Source: JBEHWX01 sp048498995 (GTDB lineage Bacteria > Bacteroidota > Ignavibacteria > OLB7). From it: a stretch of 30,503 bases of DNA. A model generated the notes under the pieces. The model was given only the letters and a program-made list of their open reading frames with translations. It had not been told where the DNA came from and did not search any database. Shown here piece after piece: positions 22,466 through 30,280 of this stretch. The stretch spans positions 1 through 30,503 of the forward strand of contig JBEHWX010000072.1 of assembly GCA_048498995.1 (NCBI GenBank), in the 5' to 3' direction. Position 1 is the stretch's first letter; each line of letters starts with the position of its first letter. Both the position numbers and the translations under genes were made by a program.

Positions 22466-23108
22466 CTGACCTCCTGAGAATGGCGCCGGTGATCGCCCGG
22501 CCTTTGAACACGAGCACGAGTCCGAATACGATCCGCGCGACATAGCCGTAGACATAGGACTGTCTGAACATGAGCGAAAAGCCAAACACCAGAATCGCTC
22601 GCACCGCGCTCGCGAGAGTATCGATCAGATCCGATACGCCGCCGACGATCGCCCACAGGCCGATGATCATCACCGCGAGCCCGAGGATCTCGTCGTTGGC
22701 AAGCCGGCCGCGCTTCGATGCGGCGCCCGGCGAGGATGCGTCGGCGACAACCGGCGCGGCATGGCCGCTCACCGACGTTGGCTCCACCATGTCCGTCCCG
22801 ATCAGCTCACTCCTCTCCAGGATCGCCGCCTCGACATCATCTTCCCCTTCATCCGGCACGTCGTCCTCGTCGTCGATGGCCAGCAGGCGATCGGCCATTG
22901 ACGGCGCCTGATCCCAGATTGCCGTCGCCCCGAGCAGCGGAACGATGACGGCGATGCAGAAGCTCACCCAGAAGAAGATCGGAGAGCTCTCGCTTCCGTG
23001 TTTCCCGGACACGGCCAGGTAGGTCCAGGGTATCCAGACCACCGAGATGATCGCCGAATAGGCGGCGAACGAACGAAACGTGATGATGGCGTAACGTCGA
23101 GGAGTCAT
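22452..23108 (-). CDS. Multi-pass membrane protein of unknown function
   Basis: 218 residues from the ATG at 23108 (an in-frame ATG at 23135 would add nine residues). Hydrophobic segments lie at ~12-32, ~42-63, ~139-160, ~163-182 and ~188-205. Between the second and third is a long polar loop with an acidic run (DDEDDVPDEGEDDVE, 79-93) and a low-complexity Ala/Ser/Gly stretch. I recognise no family or catalytic motif. It overlaps paralogue 1 by 14 bases and heads the cluster, so it probably works with the three small membrane proteins. Confidence 0.65.
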   Translation of the reverse strand: MTPRRYAIITFRSFAAYSAIISVVWIPWTYLAVSGKHGSESSPIFFWVSFCIAVIVPLLGATAIWDQAPSMADRLLAIDDEDDVPDEGEDDVEAAILERSELIGTDMVEPTSVSGHAAPVVADASSPGAASKRGRLANDEILGLAVMIIGLWAIVGGVSDLIDTLASAVRAILVFGFSLMFRQSYVYGYVARIVFGLVLVFKGRAITGAILRRSDAIA

Positions 23109-23274
23109 ATCCAGTGCAATGCGGATAATGAACATTCCGTCCGCCCGTCGCGGGCAATGCGGGGGCGGACGCCGAAGCATCGATGAACCGGCGGCGCGGC
23201 GCCGCGTCCGGACGGAGGTCGCGCCGCCACGCCGTGCGAGATGTCGTGGCATGGCAAGACCGGCCCACGCGGGC

Positions 23275-24219
23275 TCAGCCCACCGGTTCCACGTCGAGCG
23301 CGAGCTTGTCGATATCCCAGCCGGCGCGGCGGGCGCCGGCCTCGTAGGCGCTCTCCAGAAACTCCAGCACCATCGCGCGCGGATCGTCGGCGCGGCGCAC
23401 GTCGTCGTACATCAACAGCGCCTCGGCGCCGCCGTGGACCGTTCCCCAGTATGCCTGCTCCGGGCGCAGCGGCTCATCGCGCAGCCCCTCCGGCTCGGGG
23501 AAGGTATACGAATAGAACGCCGGCGCCGGCACGTTGTCGTCCCCGGCCCAGAAGCCGAAGCTGACCACCTCGTGCGAGTACGCCTCGCGCTCGACGCGGC
23601 CGGCCCCCTCGCGCGCCGGCGCGGGGCGTCCGGAGAACCGGGTGAGCGCCAGATCGAAGCTGTGCCAGAACAGATGCACCGGCGTGCTCTTGCCGATGAA
23701 GCGTCCGCGGAACTCCTGCAGGATGCCGTCGACGGCCACGAGGATCCGCCAGAAGCGGTTCACGTAGTCGCGGTTGTAGGCGCAGTCGCGATGGTCGGTC
23801 TCGAACGGCTCGGTGCTCGGCGCCTCGTAGGGGCGCGCCAGAATCTTCACGTCGATCCCGAGCTCTCCCAGCGCCTGGAACGTACGATGGTAGAACTCGG
23901 AGACCGAGAGCCCGTCGTAGAGCGGGAAGGAGCGCTTGTGTCCGCCGTTGGTCCTGATCGTCAGGGAATGGTCGAGCAGATCGAGCTCGATCTCGAAATT
24001 TCCGTAGCCGTAGGGAATGGCCCGCGTGGTGAGCCCCTGCGACGAGATATACAATGGGACATGCCACCAGTGATTGGTCTTGGGAACGAGCTTGAGCCGG
24101 ATCTTTCCGATGATCTGCGCGAACAGATGCAGCGTGTTCTTCGTCGCCCGCCATTCCTCGAGCGGAAGGGGCGGAAATGCGTATTCCCTGCTGAAGCTGC
24201 TCGGATGCGATGTTTCCAT
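23275..24219 (-). CDS. DUF5996 family protein
   Basis: 314 residues, function unknown. The protein matches the DUF5996 pattern along its whole length: LHLFAQIIGKIRLKLVPKTN followed by HWWHVPLYISSQGLTT, FEIELDLLDHSLTI, SVSEFYHRTFQALGELGIDV, FRGRFIGKSTPVHLFWHSFD with LALTRFSGRPAP, and EAYSHEVVSFGFWAG. The last has conserved His, Glu and Trp residues that could form an active or metal site, but no reaction is known to me. No signal peptide is present, so it is probably cytosolic. GAGGAG lies five bases before the ATG. Confidence 0.85.
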   Translation of the reverse strand: METSHPSSFSREYAFPPLPLEEWRATKNTLHLFAQIIGKIRLKLVPKTNHWWHVPLYISSQGLTTRAIPYGYGNFEIELDLLDHSLTIRTNGGHKRSFPLYDGLSVSEFYHRTFQALGELGIDVKILARPYEAPSTEPFETDHRDCAYNRDYVNRFWRILVAVDGILQEFRGRFIGKSTPVHLFWHSFDLALTRFSGRPAPAREGAGRVEREAYSHEVVSFGFWAGDDNVPAPAFYSYTFPEPEGLRDEPLRPEQAYWGTVHGGAEALLMYDDVRRADDPRAMVLEFLESAYEAGARRAGWDIDKLALDVEPVG

Positions 24220-24302
24220 GACAACTCCTCAATGAGTGTGCATTCGCTGATGTTCTCTCACTCTCTTCCGGACGTTCTCTCACGACGGCGCCGCCACCGG
24301 CA

Positions 24303-25361
24303 TCAGGCCAACGACGCCGCCTGTTCCTTCTTCTTGTTCTCCGCCTCCTTCGTCAGATCCGCGTCGTACTTCAGCAGCAGCGCGGCGATCGCCACGCCGG
24401 CGTTGCGCGAGGCGGTGAAGTTCTGCGGATGCGCGCGCCGCGACACCTCCACGTCGAAATAGCCGACGCGATCGGTGATGCCGGAGACCCAGATGAACGG
24501 CGCCGCCGCCGAGCCGGCCTCCTTGCCGAGCTCGGTCCTGATCAGTCCGTGCGTCGTCTCCAGCGAGCGCGCCAGGCGGATGTCGTACCCGGCCCGTAGG
24601 AAGGCATCGAGGGTCGCCTCGTCGGTCCGGGAATACTCGGTGTAGTCGGTCACGTTCACGGCGCCGAGCGCCACGTAATCGCGCCGAGCCAGGATACGTC
24701 CGTACGTCGCGGGATTCAGCGGCGGCACGAGGAACCGGTCGCGCACCGAGCTCCCCTTTTCGATGTCGGTGATGCTCCGGAACCGCTCCTCGGTGATCGT
24801 CGATTCGATCAGCTCGTCGAACGGCCCATCATGCCATTTGCTGTCGGTATTCGGATGCCCCGTCGGATGGCAGTCGTGCATGAAGATATCCGATCCGATC
24901 ACGACGCTCCCGTTCTCGTTCTCCTGGCGCGGATAGGCGGCGGTCCCCATCGCTATCACGAGCAAGGCGTTGCTGAAACCGATCTTGGGGAGATACTGCT
25001 TCTTCACCCCGGAGCTCGACTGCACGTCGGGCGTGACCGCCAGATGCTCCATCAGGTCGGAGATGCACCAGACCTCGACCGAATAGTTAACGAGCTGGAA
25101 GATCGCGCGCGGCTTCGGCGCCGGGTCCTCCAGCGGCAGCGGACGATCGTCCCCCACCAGCTGCTCCGGTTTGGTCCCGAGCTTCCGGCCGGCATGATCG
25201 GGGCGCGGGGAGTTTCCGAGGAACCGGGGATGGTGAAGCTCCACGGGCCAGGGAAGCAGCCCCCCTTTTCCGTCGGTGACTTCATCGTGCAGGAGCGCGT
25301 CGAGCATCGGCACGCACTCCCACCATTTGTTTGCGACCACGAGAACGCGACTGGACGGCAT
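24303..25361 (-). CDS. Nucleoside phosphorylase-like protein
   Basis: 352 residues, weakly recognised. RVLVVANKWWECVPMLDALL opens it like the first strand of the phosphorylase fold. ALLVIAMGTAAYP, then GSVVIGSDIFMHDCHPTG, and near the end FIWVSGITDRVGYFDVEV with RNAGVAIAALLLKYDADL, resemble the substrate and phosphate regions of the PNP/UDP phosphorylase superfamily. The long insert ~45-95 and the unusual His/Asp-rich loop HDCHPTGHPN are not typical of metabolic enzymes, so the substrate is open. AAGGAG is nine bases before the ATG. The C-terminus is charged (EAENKKKEQ). The gaps on both sides (24220-24302 and 25362-25549) show no gene. Confidence 0.55.
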   Translation of the reverse strand: MPSSRVLVVANKWWECVPMLDALLHDEVTDGKGGLLPWPVELHHPRFLGNSPRPDHAGRKLGTKPEQLVGDDRPLPLEDPAPKPRAIFQLVNYSVEVWCISDLMEHLAVTPDVQSSSGVKKQYLPKIGFSNALLVIAMGTAAYPRQENENGSVVIGSDIFMHDCHPTGHPNTDSKWHDGPFDELIESTITEERFRSITDIEKGSSVRDRFLVPPLNPATYGRILARRDYVALGAVNVTDYTEYSRTDEATLDAFLRAGYDIRLARSLETTHGLIRTELGKEAGSAAAPFIWVSGITDRVGYFDVEVSRRAHPQNFTASRNAGVAIAALLLKYDADLTKEAENKKKEQAASLA

Positions 25362-25549
25362 GGCTCACAACTCCTTGGTTCAGGTTGGCTGTTCTGCGTC
25401 GAAGTCTCCCGTCGTGCGCGACGGAAGCGGGCGTCGTGGAAGATCGCTCCGCGCGGGGATGGCGCGGGATTCTCGTACCGGGGGGAGCGCCGGAAGTTAT
25501 CGGCCGGCGCGGCGAGCGCAAAGCGGAATCGTGGCGATGCCGCGCGGCC

Positions 25550-26173
25550 TCACGCCTGGCCGATGACGTAGACCGTCTCGCGCCACTCCTCCGGCTGCTC
25601 GCAGCGGACGTCGTGGAAGCCGGCGCTCTCGACCAGCGCGGTCATCTCCTCGGCGGTATAGAGATGGAAGAAGCCATTCCGGGCCACCGCGAAATTCTCC
25701 AGCGCGGCGCGCGTGGCGGCCGAGACGAGGACGCGCCCTCCCGGCTTGAGCACGCGACGGATCTCGCGGAGCGCCCCGTCCGGATCGTCCCAGAAATAGA
25801 GAGTGTTCACGGTCATGACGCAATCGAACATGGCGTCCGGATAGGGGAGCGCCTCCACGTTGCCGGCCACGACGCTCAGCCTGCCGGCGGCGATCGCCTT
25901 GGCGAACTTGCGCTTCACGCGCGAGACCATGGCGGTGGAGAGCTCGACGCCGTGGACCTTCCCCCGCTCGATGCGCGCCAGGAGCATGGTGAACCCGTGT
26001 CCGCCGCCGAAGCCGACATCGAGCACGAAGCTCTCCGGCTGGGGGTCGAGGAGCTCGATGGCCTGCTCGATCTGGCGGGCGTTGCCGCGATCGAGGAAAT
26101 CGGCCATGAAGAAGCGGCCGAAGAGTCCCGAGGGGCGTCCGAGCTGCGAGGCGATGAAGCGTGAGAGTCCCAT
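25550..26173 (-). CDS. Class I SAM-dependent methyltransferase
   Basis: 207 residues. Motif I is FVLDVGFGGGHGFTMLL (49-65), the acidic residue after strand 2 is in VHGVELSTAMV, motif II/III is GNVEALPYPDAMFDCVMTVN and post-motif sequence is REIRRVLKPGGRVLVS. It is the Methyltransf_11 (UbiE-like) type; the substrate cannot be read from the sequence. The frame is open for 97 codons upstream, but the start at 26173 fits the usual N-terminal length. It is divergent from the aldehyde dehydrogenase. Confidence 0.88.
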   Translation of the reverse strand: MGLSRFIASQLGRPSGLFGRFFMADFLDRGNARQIEQAIELLDPQPESFVLDVGFGGGHGFTMLLARIERGKVHGVELSTAMVSRVKRKFAKAIAAGRLSVVAGNVEALPYPDAMFDCVMTVNTLYFWDDPDGALREIRRVLKPGGRVLVSAATRAALENFAVARNGFFHLYTAEEMTALVESAGFHDVRCEQPEEWRETVYVIGQA

Positions 26174-26321
26174 TGATCCGGTGAGTCCGTGAGAGAGAGA
26201 AATTCGGCCGGCCGTCGGCGTGTCCGTTGTCGCGCGCCCGCCGACGGCGCGGGGCGGAACATAGAGAAACGGCGCTCCGGGACAAAGCCTCCCGTGACCG
26301 GGCCGGCGGCCGGACCGGCCA

Positions 26322-26347
26322 GGCTTGCCGGGCGGGCTTGCCGGGCG
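26322..26347. repeat. Two tandem 13-bp GC-rich repeats
   Basis: GGCTTGCCGGGCG occurs at 26322-26334 and 26335-26347, in the 277-base divergent gap between the methyltransferase and the aldehyde dehydrogenase. Confidence 0.7.
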
Positions 26348-26388
26348 GGCCGTAACGGATCCGAACGGCGCGCCACCCCGGGGTTTGC

Positions 26389-26396
26389 TAACTTTG
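26389..26396 (+). promoter_or_regulatory. Candidate Bacteroidetes-type -7 element of the aldehyde dehydrogenase
   Basis: TAACTTTG matches the TAnnTTTG consensus exactly, 54 bases before the ATG. A TTTG-type -33 partner is not evident at the expected distance. Confidence 0.4.
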
Positions 26397-26450
26397 CCGT
26401 TCACGGATCCGGCAGCGCGATCCGCACGCACACAGTCAACCGGAAGGGAC

Positions 26451-27932
26451 ATGGCAACATTCAAGAATTATATCAACGGAGAGTGGGTGGACGGCGCCAG
26501 CGGCCGGACATTCGAGAACGTCAACCCCGCCGATCGCGACGACGTCATCGGCACGTTCCCGGAGAGCGGCGCCGAGGATGTCGACGCGGCCACGCGTGCG
26601 GCCTCGGAGGCGTACAAGAGCTGGCGTCTGATGCCGGCGCCGAAGCGTGGGGATATCCTCCGCAAGGCCGGCGATATCCTGAACCGCCGGAAGGATGAGC
26701 TGGCCGAGGCGATGACCCGCGAGATGGGCAAGCCGGTCTTCGAGACCAAGGGGGACGTGCAGGAGGCGATCGACACCGCCTACTACGCGGCCACCGAGAC
26801 GCGGCGTCTGTTCGGCTACAACGCGCCGAGCGAGATGTCCAACAAGGTGAACCTCTCCTTCCGGATGCCGATCGGCGTCTGCGGCATCATCACCGCGTGG
26901 AACTTCCCGATGGCGGTGCCGAGCTGGAAGATCCTTCCGGCGCTTGCCTGCGGCAACACGATCGTCTACAAGCCGTCTGAGGACGCGCCCCATTCCGGCG
27001 TGCTGATGGCCGAGGTGCTGGCCGAGGCCGGGCTGCCGGCCGGCGTCTTCAACGTGGTCCACGGCAAGGCCGAGTGCGGCTCGGCGATCGTGGAGCATCC
27101 GGACACGAAGGTGATCGGCTTTACCGGCTCGACCGCCGTCGGCAACCACATCGCCTCGCGCGCCGGCGCGATGAACAAGAAGGTCTCGCTCGAAATGGGT
27201 GGGAAGAACGCGCAGATCGTGATGCCGGACGCCGATCTGGACCTGGCGCTCGACGGCGTGCTCTGGGGCGCCTTCGGCACCACCGGCCAGCGCTGCACGG
27301 CCACCAGCCGCCTGATCCTGCACGAGTCGATCTACGACGACTTCATCAACCGCCTGATCACCAAGGCCTCGAAGCTCCGTATCGGCCCGGGCCTGGACGC
27401 CGACACCGAGATGGGTCCGGTGATCAACGAGAAGCAGATGGCGCGCGTCGAGGAGTACGTCCGGATCGGACGCTCCGAGGGAGCCGTCTGCGTCCTCGGC
27501 GGCGACCGCGCCACCGACGGCAAGCTGGCCAACGGCAACTTCTTCCTCCCGACGATCTTCATCGACGTTACCCGCGACATGCGGATCGCGCGCGAGGAGA
27601 TCTTCGGCCCGGTTCTCTCGATCCTCAAGGCGAAGGATCTGACCGACGCCATCGAGATCCTGAACGACACGCCGTACGGCCTTTCCTCGAGCCTCTACAC
27701 CTCGAACGTCAACGACGCGTTCCGCGCGATCCGCGACATCGAGGCGGGCATTACCTACATCAACGTGCCGACCATCGGCGCCGAGGCGCACATGCCGTTC
27801 GGCGGCGTGAAGGGAACCGGCAACGGACATCGCGAGGGAGGCTGGGCCGTGTTCGACATCTTCACCGAGTGGAAGACGGTCTACATCGATTACTCCGGCT
27901 CGCTCCAGCGCGCGCAGATCGACAACTACTGA
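26451..27932 (+). CDS. NAD(P)-dependent aldehyde dehydrogenase
   Basis: 493-residue ALDH-superfamily enzyme that oxidises an aldehyde to the acid. Catalytic residues are Asn151 (TAWNFPM), Lys174 (IVYKPSE), Glu248 (VSLEMGGKN) and Cys282 (TTGQRCTATSR). The nucleotide loop is GFTGSTAVG (223-231). The C-terminus NVPTIGAEAHMPFGGVKGTG and FDIFTEWKTVYIDYSG resembles the AldH group first noted in Kuenenia and aminoadipate-semialdehyde-type enzymes, so the substrate is uncertain. The ATG at 26451 follows GGAAGGGAC. The frame is open upstream, but that stretch is not ALDH-like. It is a single gene ending before a strong hairpin. Confidence 0.94.
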   Translation: MATFKNYINGEWVDGASGRTFENVNPADRDDVIGTFPESGAEDVDAATRAASEAYKSWRLMPAPKRGDILRKAGDILNRRKDELAEAMTREMGKPVFETKGDVQEAIDTAYYAATETRRLFGYNAPSEMSNKVNLSFRMPIGVCGIITAWNFPMAVPSWKILPALACGNTIVYKPSEDAPHSGVLMAEVLAEAGLPAGVFNVVHGKAECGSAIVEHPDTKVIGFTGSTAVGNHIASRAGAMNKKVSLEMGGKNAQIVMPDADLDLALDGVLWGAFGTTGQRCTATSRLILHESIYDDFINRLITKASKLRIGPGLDADTEMGPVINEKQMARVEEYVRIGRSEGAVCVLGGDRATDGKLANGNFFLPTIFIDVTRDMRIAREEIFGPVLSILKAKDLTDAIEILNDTPYGLSSSLYTSNVNDAFRAIRDIEAGITYINVPTIGAEAHMPFGGVKGTGNGHREGGWAVFDIFTEWKTVYIDYSGSLQRAQIDNY

Positions 27933-28025
27933 TCCGCGCGCCGACACGAGGCGATCGCTCGATTGGAGCATGATGCCTCCGGCGGAGGCGCCCGGCTGAA
28001 CATCGCCGGGACATCGACGAGTCCA

Positions 28026-28061
28026 CGAGGCCGGAGGGAGATCGCTCTCTCTCCGGCCTCG
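28026..28061 (+). terminator. Strong hairpin after the aldehyde dehydrogenase
   Basis: A 16-bp stem with one G-U pair (28026-28041 with 28046-28061) and a TCGC loop is followed by CTATTTCC. It is a probable rho-independent terminator with a weak T-tract. Confidence 0.65.
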
Positions 28062-28123
28062 CTATTTCCGCCGCGCCCGCTCCGGAGCCTCGCGTGGAGG
28101 GGGCGCGATTCGTCGCCGCGCGC

Positions 28124-28132
28124 TAGATTGCG
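28124..28132 (+). promoter_or_regulatory. Candidate -10/-7 element of nth
   Basis: TAGATTGCG, 35 bases before the nth ATG, is identical to the nine bases at the hmuR candidate promoter on the other strand. No clear upstream partner was found. Confidence 0.35.
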
Positions 28133-28167
28133 TCCCGATCCGATCAACCAAGCTCGTTTCCCCAATC

Positions 28168-28830
28168 ATGGCCAAGAAGCTCCGTGAATCGTTGAAGGCC
28201 CGCCGCGAGCGGACCGCCGAGATCATCCGCGTGCTGGAGGAGACCTATCCGAACTCCCGGATCGCGCTGAACTTCGAGACGCCGTTTCAACTGCTGATCG
28301 CGACGATCCTCGCCGCGCAGTGCACCGACGCGCGGGTCAACATGGTGACGCCGGTGCTCTTCGCGGAGTACCCCGATCCGCGGGCCTTCGTCGACGCGCC
28401 GCAGGAGGAGCTGGAGAAGGCGATCTTCTCCACCGGCTTCTACCGGAACAAGGCCAAGTCGATCAAGGCGACCAGCGCGGCGCTGCTGGAGCGCTTCAAC
28501 GGCGAGGTTCCGGGAACGATGGAAGAGCTGGTGAGCCTGCCTGGGGTGGGACGGAAGACGGCCAACGTGCTGCTCGGGCATTGCTTCAATGCCCCGGGCA
28601 TCGTGGTGGACACGCACGTGAAGCGGATCAGCAACCTGCTGGGCCTGGTGGCGACGGAGGATCCGGAGAAGATCGAATACGCGCTGCTGGAGGTGGTGCC
28701 GCTGGAGAAGCAGGTGAAGTTCAGCCATCTGCTGGCCGATCACGGCCGCGCCATCTGCGTGGCCCGGCGGCCGAAGTGCGGCATCTGTCCGATCGCCCAC
28801 CTCTGCCCCTCGGCCGGCATCGGCGAATGA
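28168..28830 (+). CDS. nth: Endonuclease III (DNA glycosylase/AP lyase)
   Basis: 220-residue base-excision-repair enzyme that removes oxidised pyrimidines and nicks abasic sites. The helix-hairpin-helix is LPGVGRKTANVLL, with catalytic Lys130, and Asp148 is in VVDTHVKR. The 4Fe-4S cluster ligands are Cys197, Cys204, Cys207 and Cys213, with the family spacing of 6, 2 and 5 residues. The N-terminal ATILAAQCTDARVNMVTP is typical. It is a single gene between a terminator hairpin and a REP element. Confidence 0.97.
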   Translation: MAKKLRESLKARRERTAEIIRVLEETYPNSRIALNFETPFQLLIATILAAQCTDARVNMVTPVLFAEYPDPRAFVDAPQEELEKAIFSTGFYRNKAKSIKATSAALLERFNGEVPGTMEELVSLPGVGRKTANVLLGHCFNAPGIVVDTHVKRISNLLGLVATEDPEKIEYALLEVVPLEKQVKFSHLLADHGRAICVARRPKCGICPIAHLCPSAGIGE

Positions 28831-28930
28831 ATCAGGATCGATGCGGGCATCATCATAGGCGCGGGGCATCGGCGCGCGGCGTGAGCCACGAATGATTCGT
28901 GCCGGCGGCGGCCGGTTCGGTGGCATCAAT

Positions 28931-28957
28931 GGCGCACGCTGAAGACGTGCGCCTACC
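28931..28957 (-). repeat. REP-like element (copy 6)
   Basis: On the minus strand it reads GGTAG, then GCGCACG, loop TCTTCAG and CGTGCGC: the same core as copy 1 at 12891. A second, unpaired CGCCTACC follows within 15 bases. The rest of 28831-29020 shows no gene. Confidence 0.75.
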
Positions 28958-29024
28958 GATACGCGCCTACCCACACGGATTCGAAGAATTGCAGCGCCTC
29001 GCTCTTCACGCACGCGGGAGAAAC

Positions 29025-29317
29025 GACGAAGGGGGATTCCCATGGGAATCCCCCTTCATCGTTCATGCTCGATTGTAGCGGCGCGATCTCGCGATCAGCG
29101 GACCACCGTCAGCATCTTCGTCGACGTCCAGCTTCCGGCGGTCACCGTGTAGCTGTAGACGCCGGCCGGCAGCGTCGAGAGGTCGACCGTCGCGTGGTGC
29201 GCGCCCGACTCCTGCATTCCCTGATCCGAGCTCAGCACGCGATCGCCGTTGGCGTTGTGCAGCGTGATCATCACCCGCTCGGAGGCGCCGAGCGTGTAGC
29301 CGATCGTCGCCGATCCC
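29025..29317. repeat. Duplicated sorting-domain and terminator cassette, copy A
   Basis: This 293-base stretch matches 30211-30503 at a constant offset of 1186 with no gaps and only about six mismatches by eye. It holds a 30-base palindrome, the stop codon and the last ~73 codons of the T9SS-sorted gene. Confidence 0.93.
29028..29057 (-). terminator. Perfect 30-base palindrome after the Omp28-like gene
   Basis: The arms GAAGGGGGATTCCC and GGGAATCCCCCTTC enclose AT. It lies ~38 bases past the stop of the minus-strand gene, with GTCGTTTCTCC following on that strand. It probably acts as a terminator for the gene on its right. Confidence 0.6.
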
Positions 29318-30156
29318 GAGGCCGGGTTCGGAGCGCTCTCCATCAGCGCGTAGCCGGACTTCACGTCCGTCAGGCGCGAGACGCCGGCAACCGCGGGACG
29401 CTGGGAGAAACCGGCCTGAACCACATCGTACGGCGAGAAATCGTCCTGAATGAACGCCACCGCGTAGAGCTGGTCTTCCACCCAATTACCGCCGCTGGGC
29501 GGGGTGTAGAAAAAAGTGAAAACCCCCTCCTCATCAGGCGCCAGGACCGTCAGTGATGTTCCCTTCGCATCCGGGAGCATGGTCCTGACCACATCGTAGA
29601 AGTCCTTCTCGTGATTATAGCTCGGGATCTTCAATTCATCCACATGGATGTGAGCCTCCGCAACGGCGACGCGAAGCCAGTATGCCCCCTGGGGCATTCC
29701 ATCCGGTCCTGCCTTGACCCTGACCACGATTCGGTACTGATCACCGTCGAGCTTACTCTTCTCAACGGTAATCTTCACGGGAGCGGTCGTGTTCTTCTGA
29801 ATCGTGGCCCGATCGCGAAGATCAGCTTCGTTCTTCGGGAAAACCGACCAGGAGCCGTCAACCCACGCGGCCGGAAGCGACTGAACACCGTAGTGTGACA
29901 TTCGCGTCGCCGACATCGACGTGAACCACGGATCTCCCGGGGCAGGGATGTTGCAGTGATACCGCAGAGCCACGGCGCGATCCCCCATCTCTCCCATCAC
30001 CCGATTCATGACGGGAGTGGCTTCGACACAGGGAGTGCAGGTCGCACTCGTGAACTCCTCAATGAGAACGATGCGTGGGAACTGCGCGTACGAGGCCGCT
30101 GAGTTAAGAACAGAGAGCGCTGCACCGACGGTGCATGCGATGAGCAAACGTCGCAT
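29095..30156 (-). CDS. Omp28/thioredoxin-like secreted protein with T9SS type A sorting domain
   Basis: 353 residues. A signal peptide (1-~24, ending SYAQ) is followed by VLIEEFTSATCTPCVEATPV, a thioredoxin-like strand with a CTPC motif (Cys40, Cys43), as in Omp28-related proteins. LRYHCNIPAPGDPWF and QSLPAAWVDGS (thioredoxin-type cis-Pro region) follow, then a beta-rich region. The last ~78 residues are a type IX secretion C-terminal domain: SAPNPASGSATIGYTL to the LPAGVYSYTV and KMLTVVR end. It is therefore probably exported to the cell surface or released. GGAGG is well spaced before the ATG at 30156. The sorting domain is nearly identical in DNA to that of the next gene. Confidence 0.88.
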   Translation of the reverse strand: MRRLLIACTVGAALSVLNSAASYAQFPRIVLIEEFTSATCTPCVEATPVMNRVMGEMGDRAVALRYHCNIPAPGDPWFTSMSATRMSHYGVQSLPAAWVDGSWSVFPKNEADLRDRATIQKNTTAPVKITVEKSKLDGDQYRIVVRVKAGPDGMPQGAYWLRVAVAEAHIHVDELKIPSYNHEKDFYDVVRTMLPDAKGTSLTVLAPDEEGVFTFFYTPPSGGNWVEDQLYAVAFIQDDFSPYDVVQAGFSQRPAVAGVSRLTDVKSGYALMESAPNPASGSATIGYTLGASERVMITLHNANGDRVLSSDQGMQESGAHHATVDLSTLPAGVYSYTVTAGSWTSTKMLTVVR

Positions 30157-30214
30157 GAATGGTCCTCCGTGGAGTGATGGAACGAGTGACAGAGCCCCTG
30201 GTAAAATAATGACA

Positions 30215-30242
30215 AAGGGGGATTCCCATGGGAATCCCCCTT
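30215..30242 (-). terminator. Second copy of the palindromic terminator
   Basis: The same palindrome as at 29028-29057 minus one outer pair. It lies ~38 bases past the stop of the partial gene on its right. TTTGTC and ATTATTTTACC follow on the minus strand, a better T-rich tract than copy A has. Confidence 0.6.
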
Positions 30243-30280
30243 CATCGTTCATGCTCGATTGTTGCCGCGCGATCTCGCGA

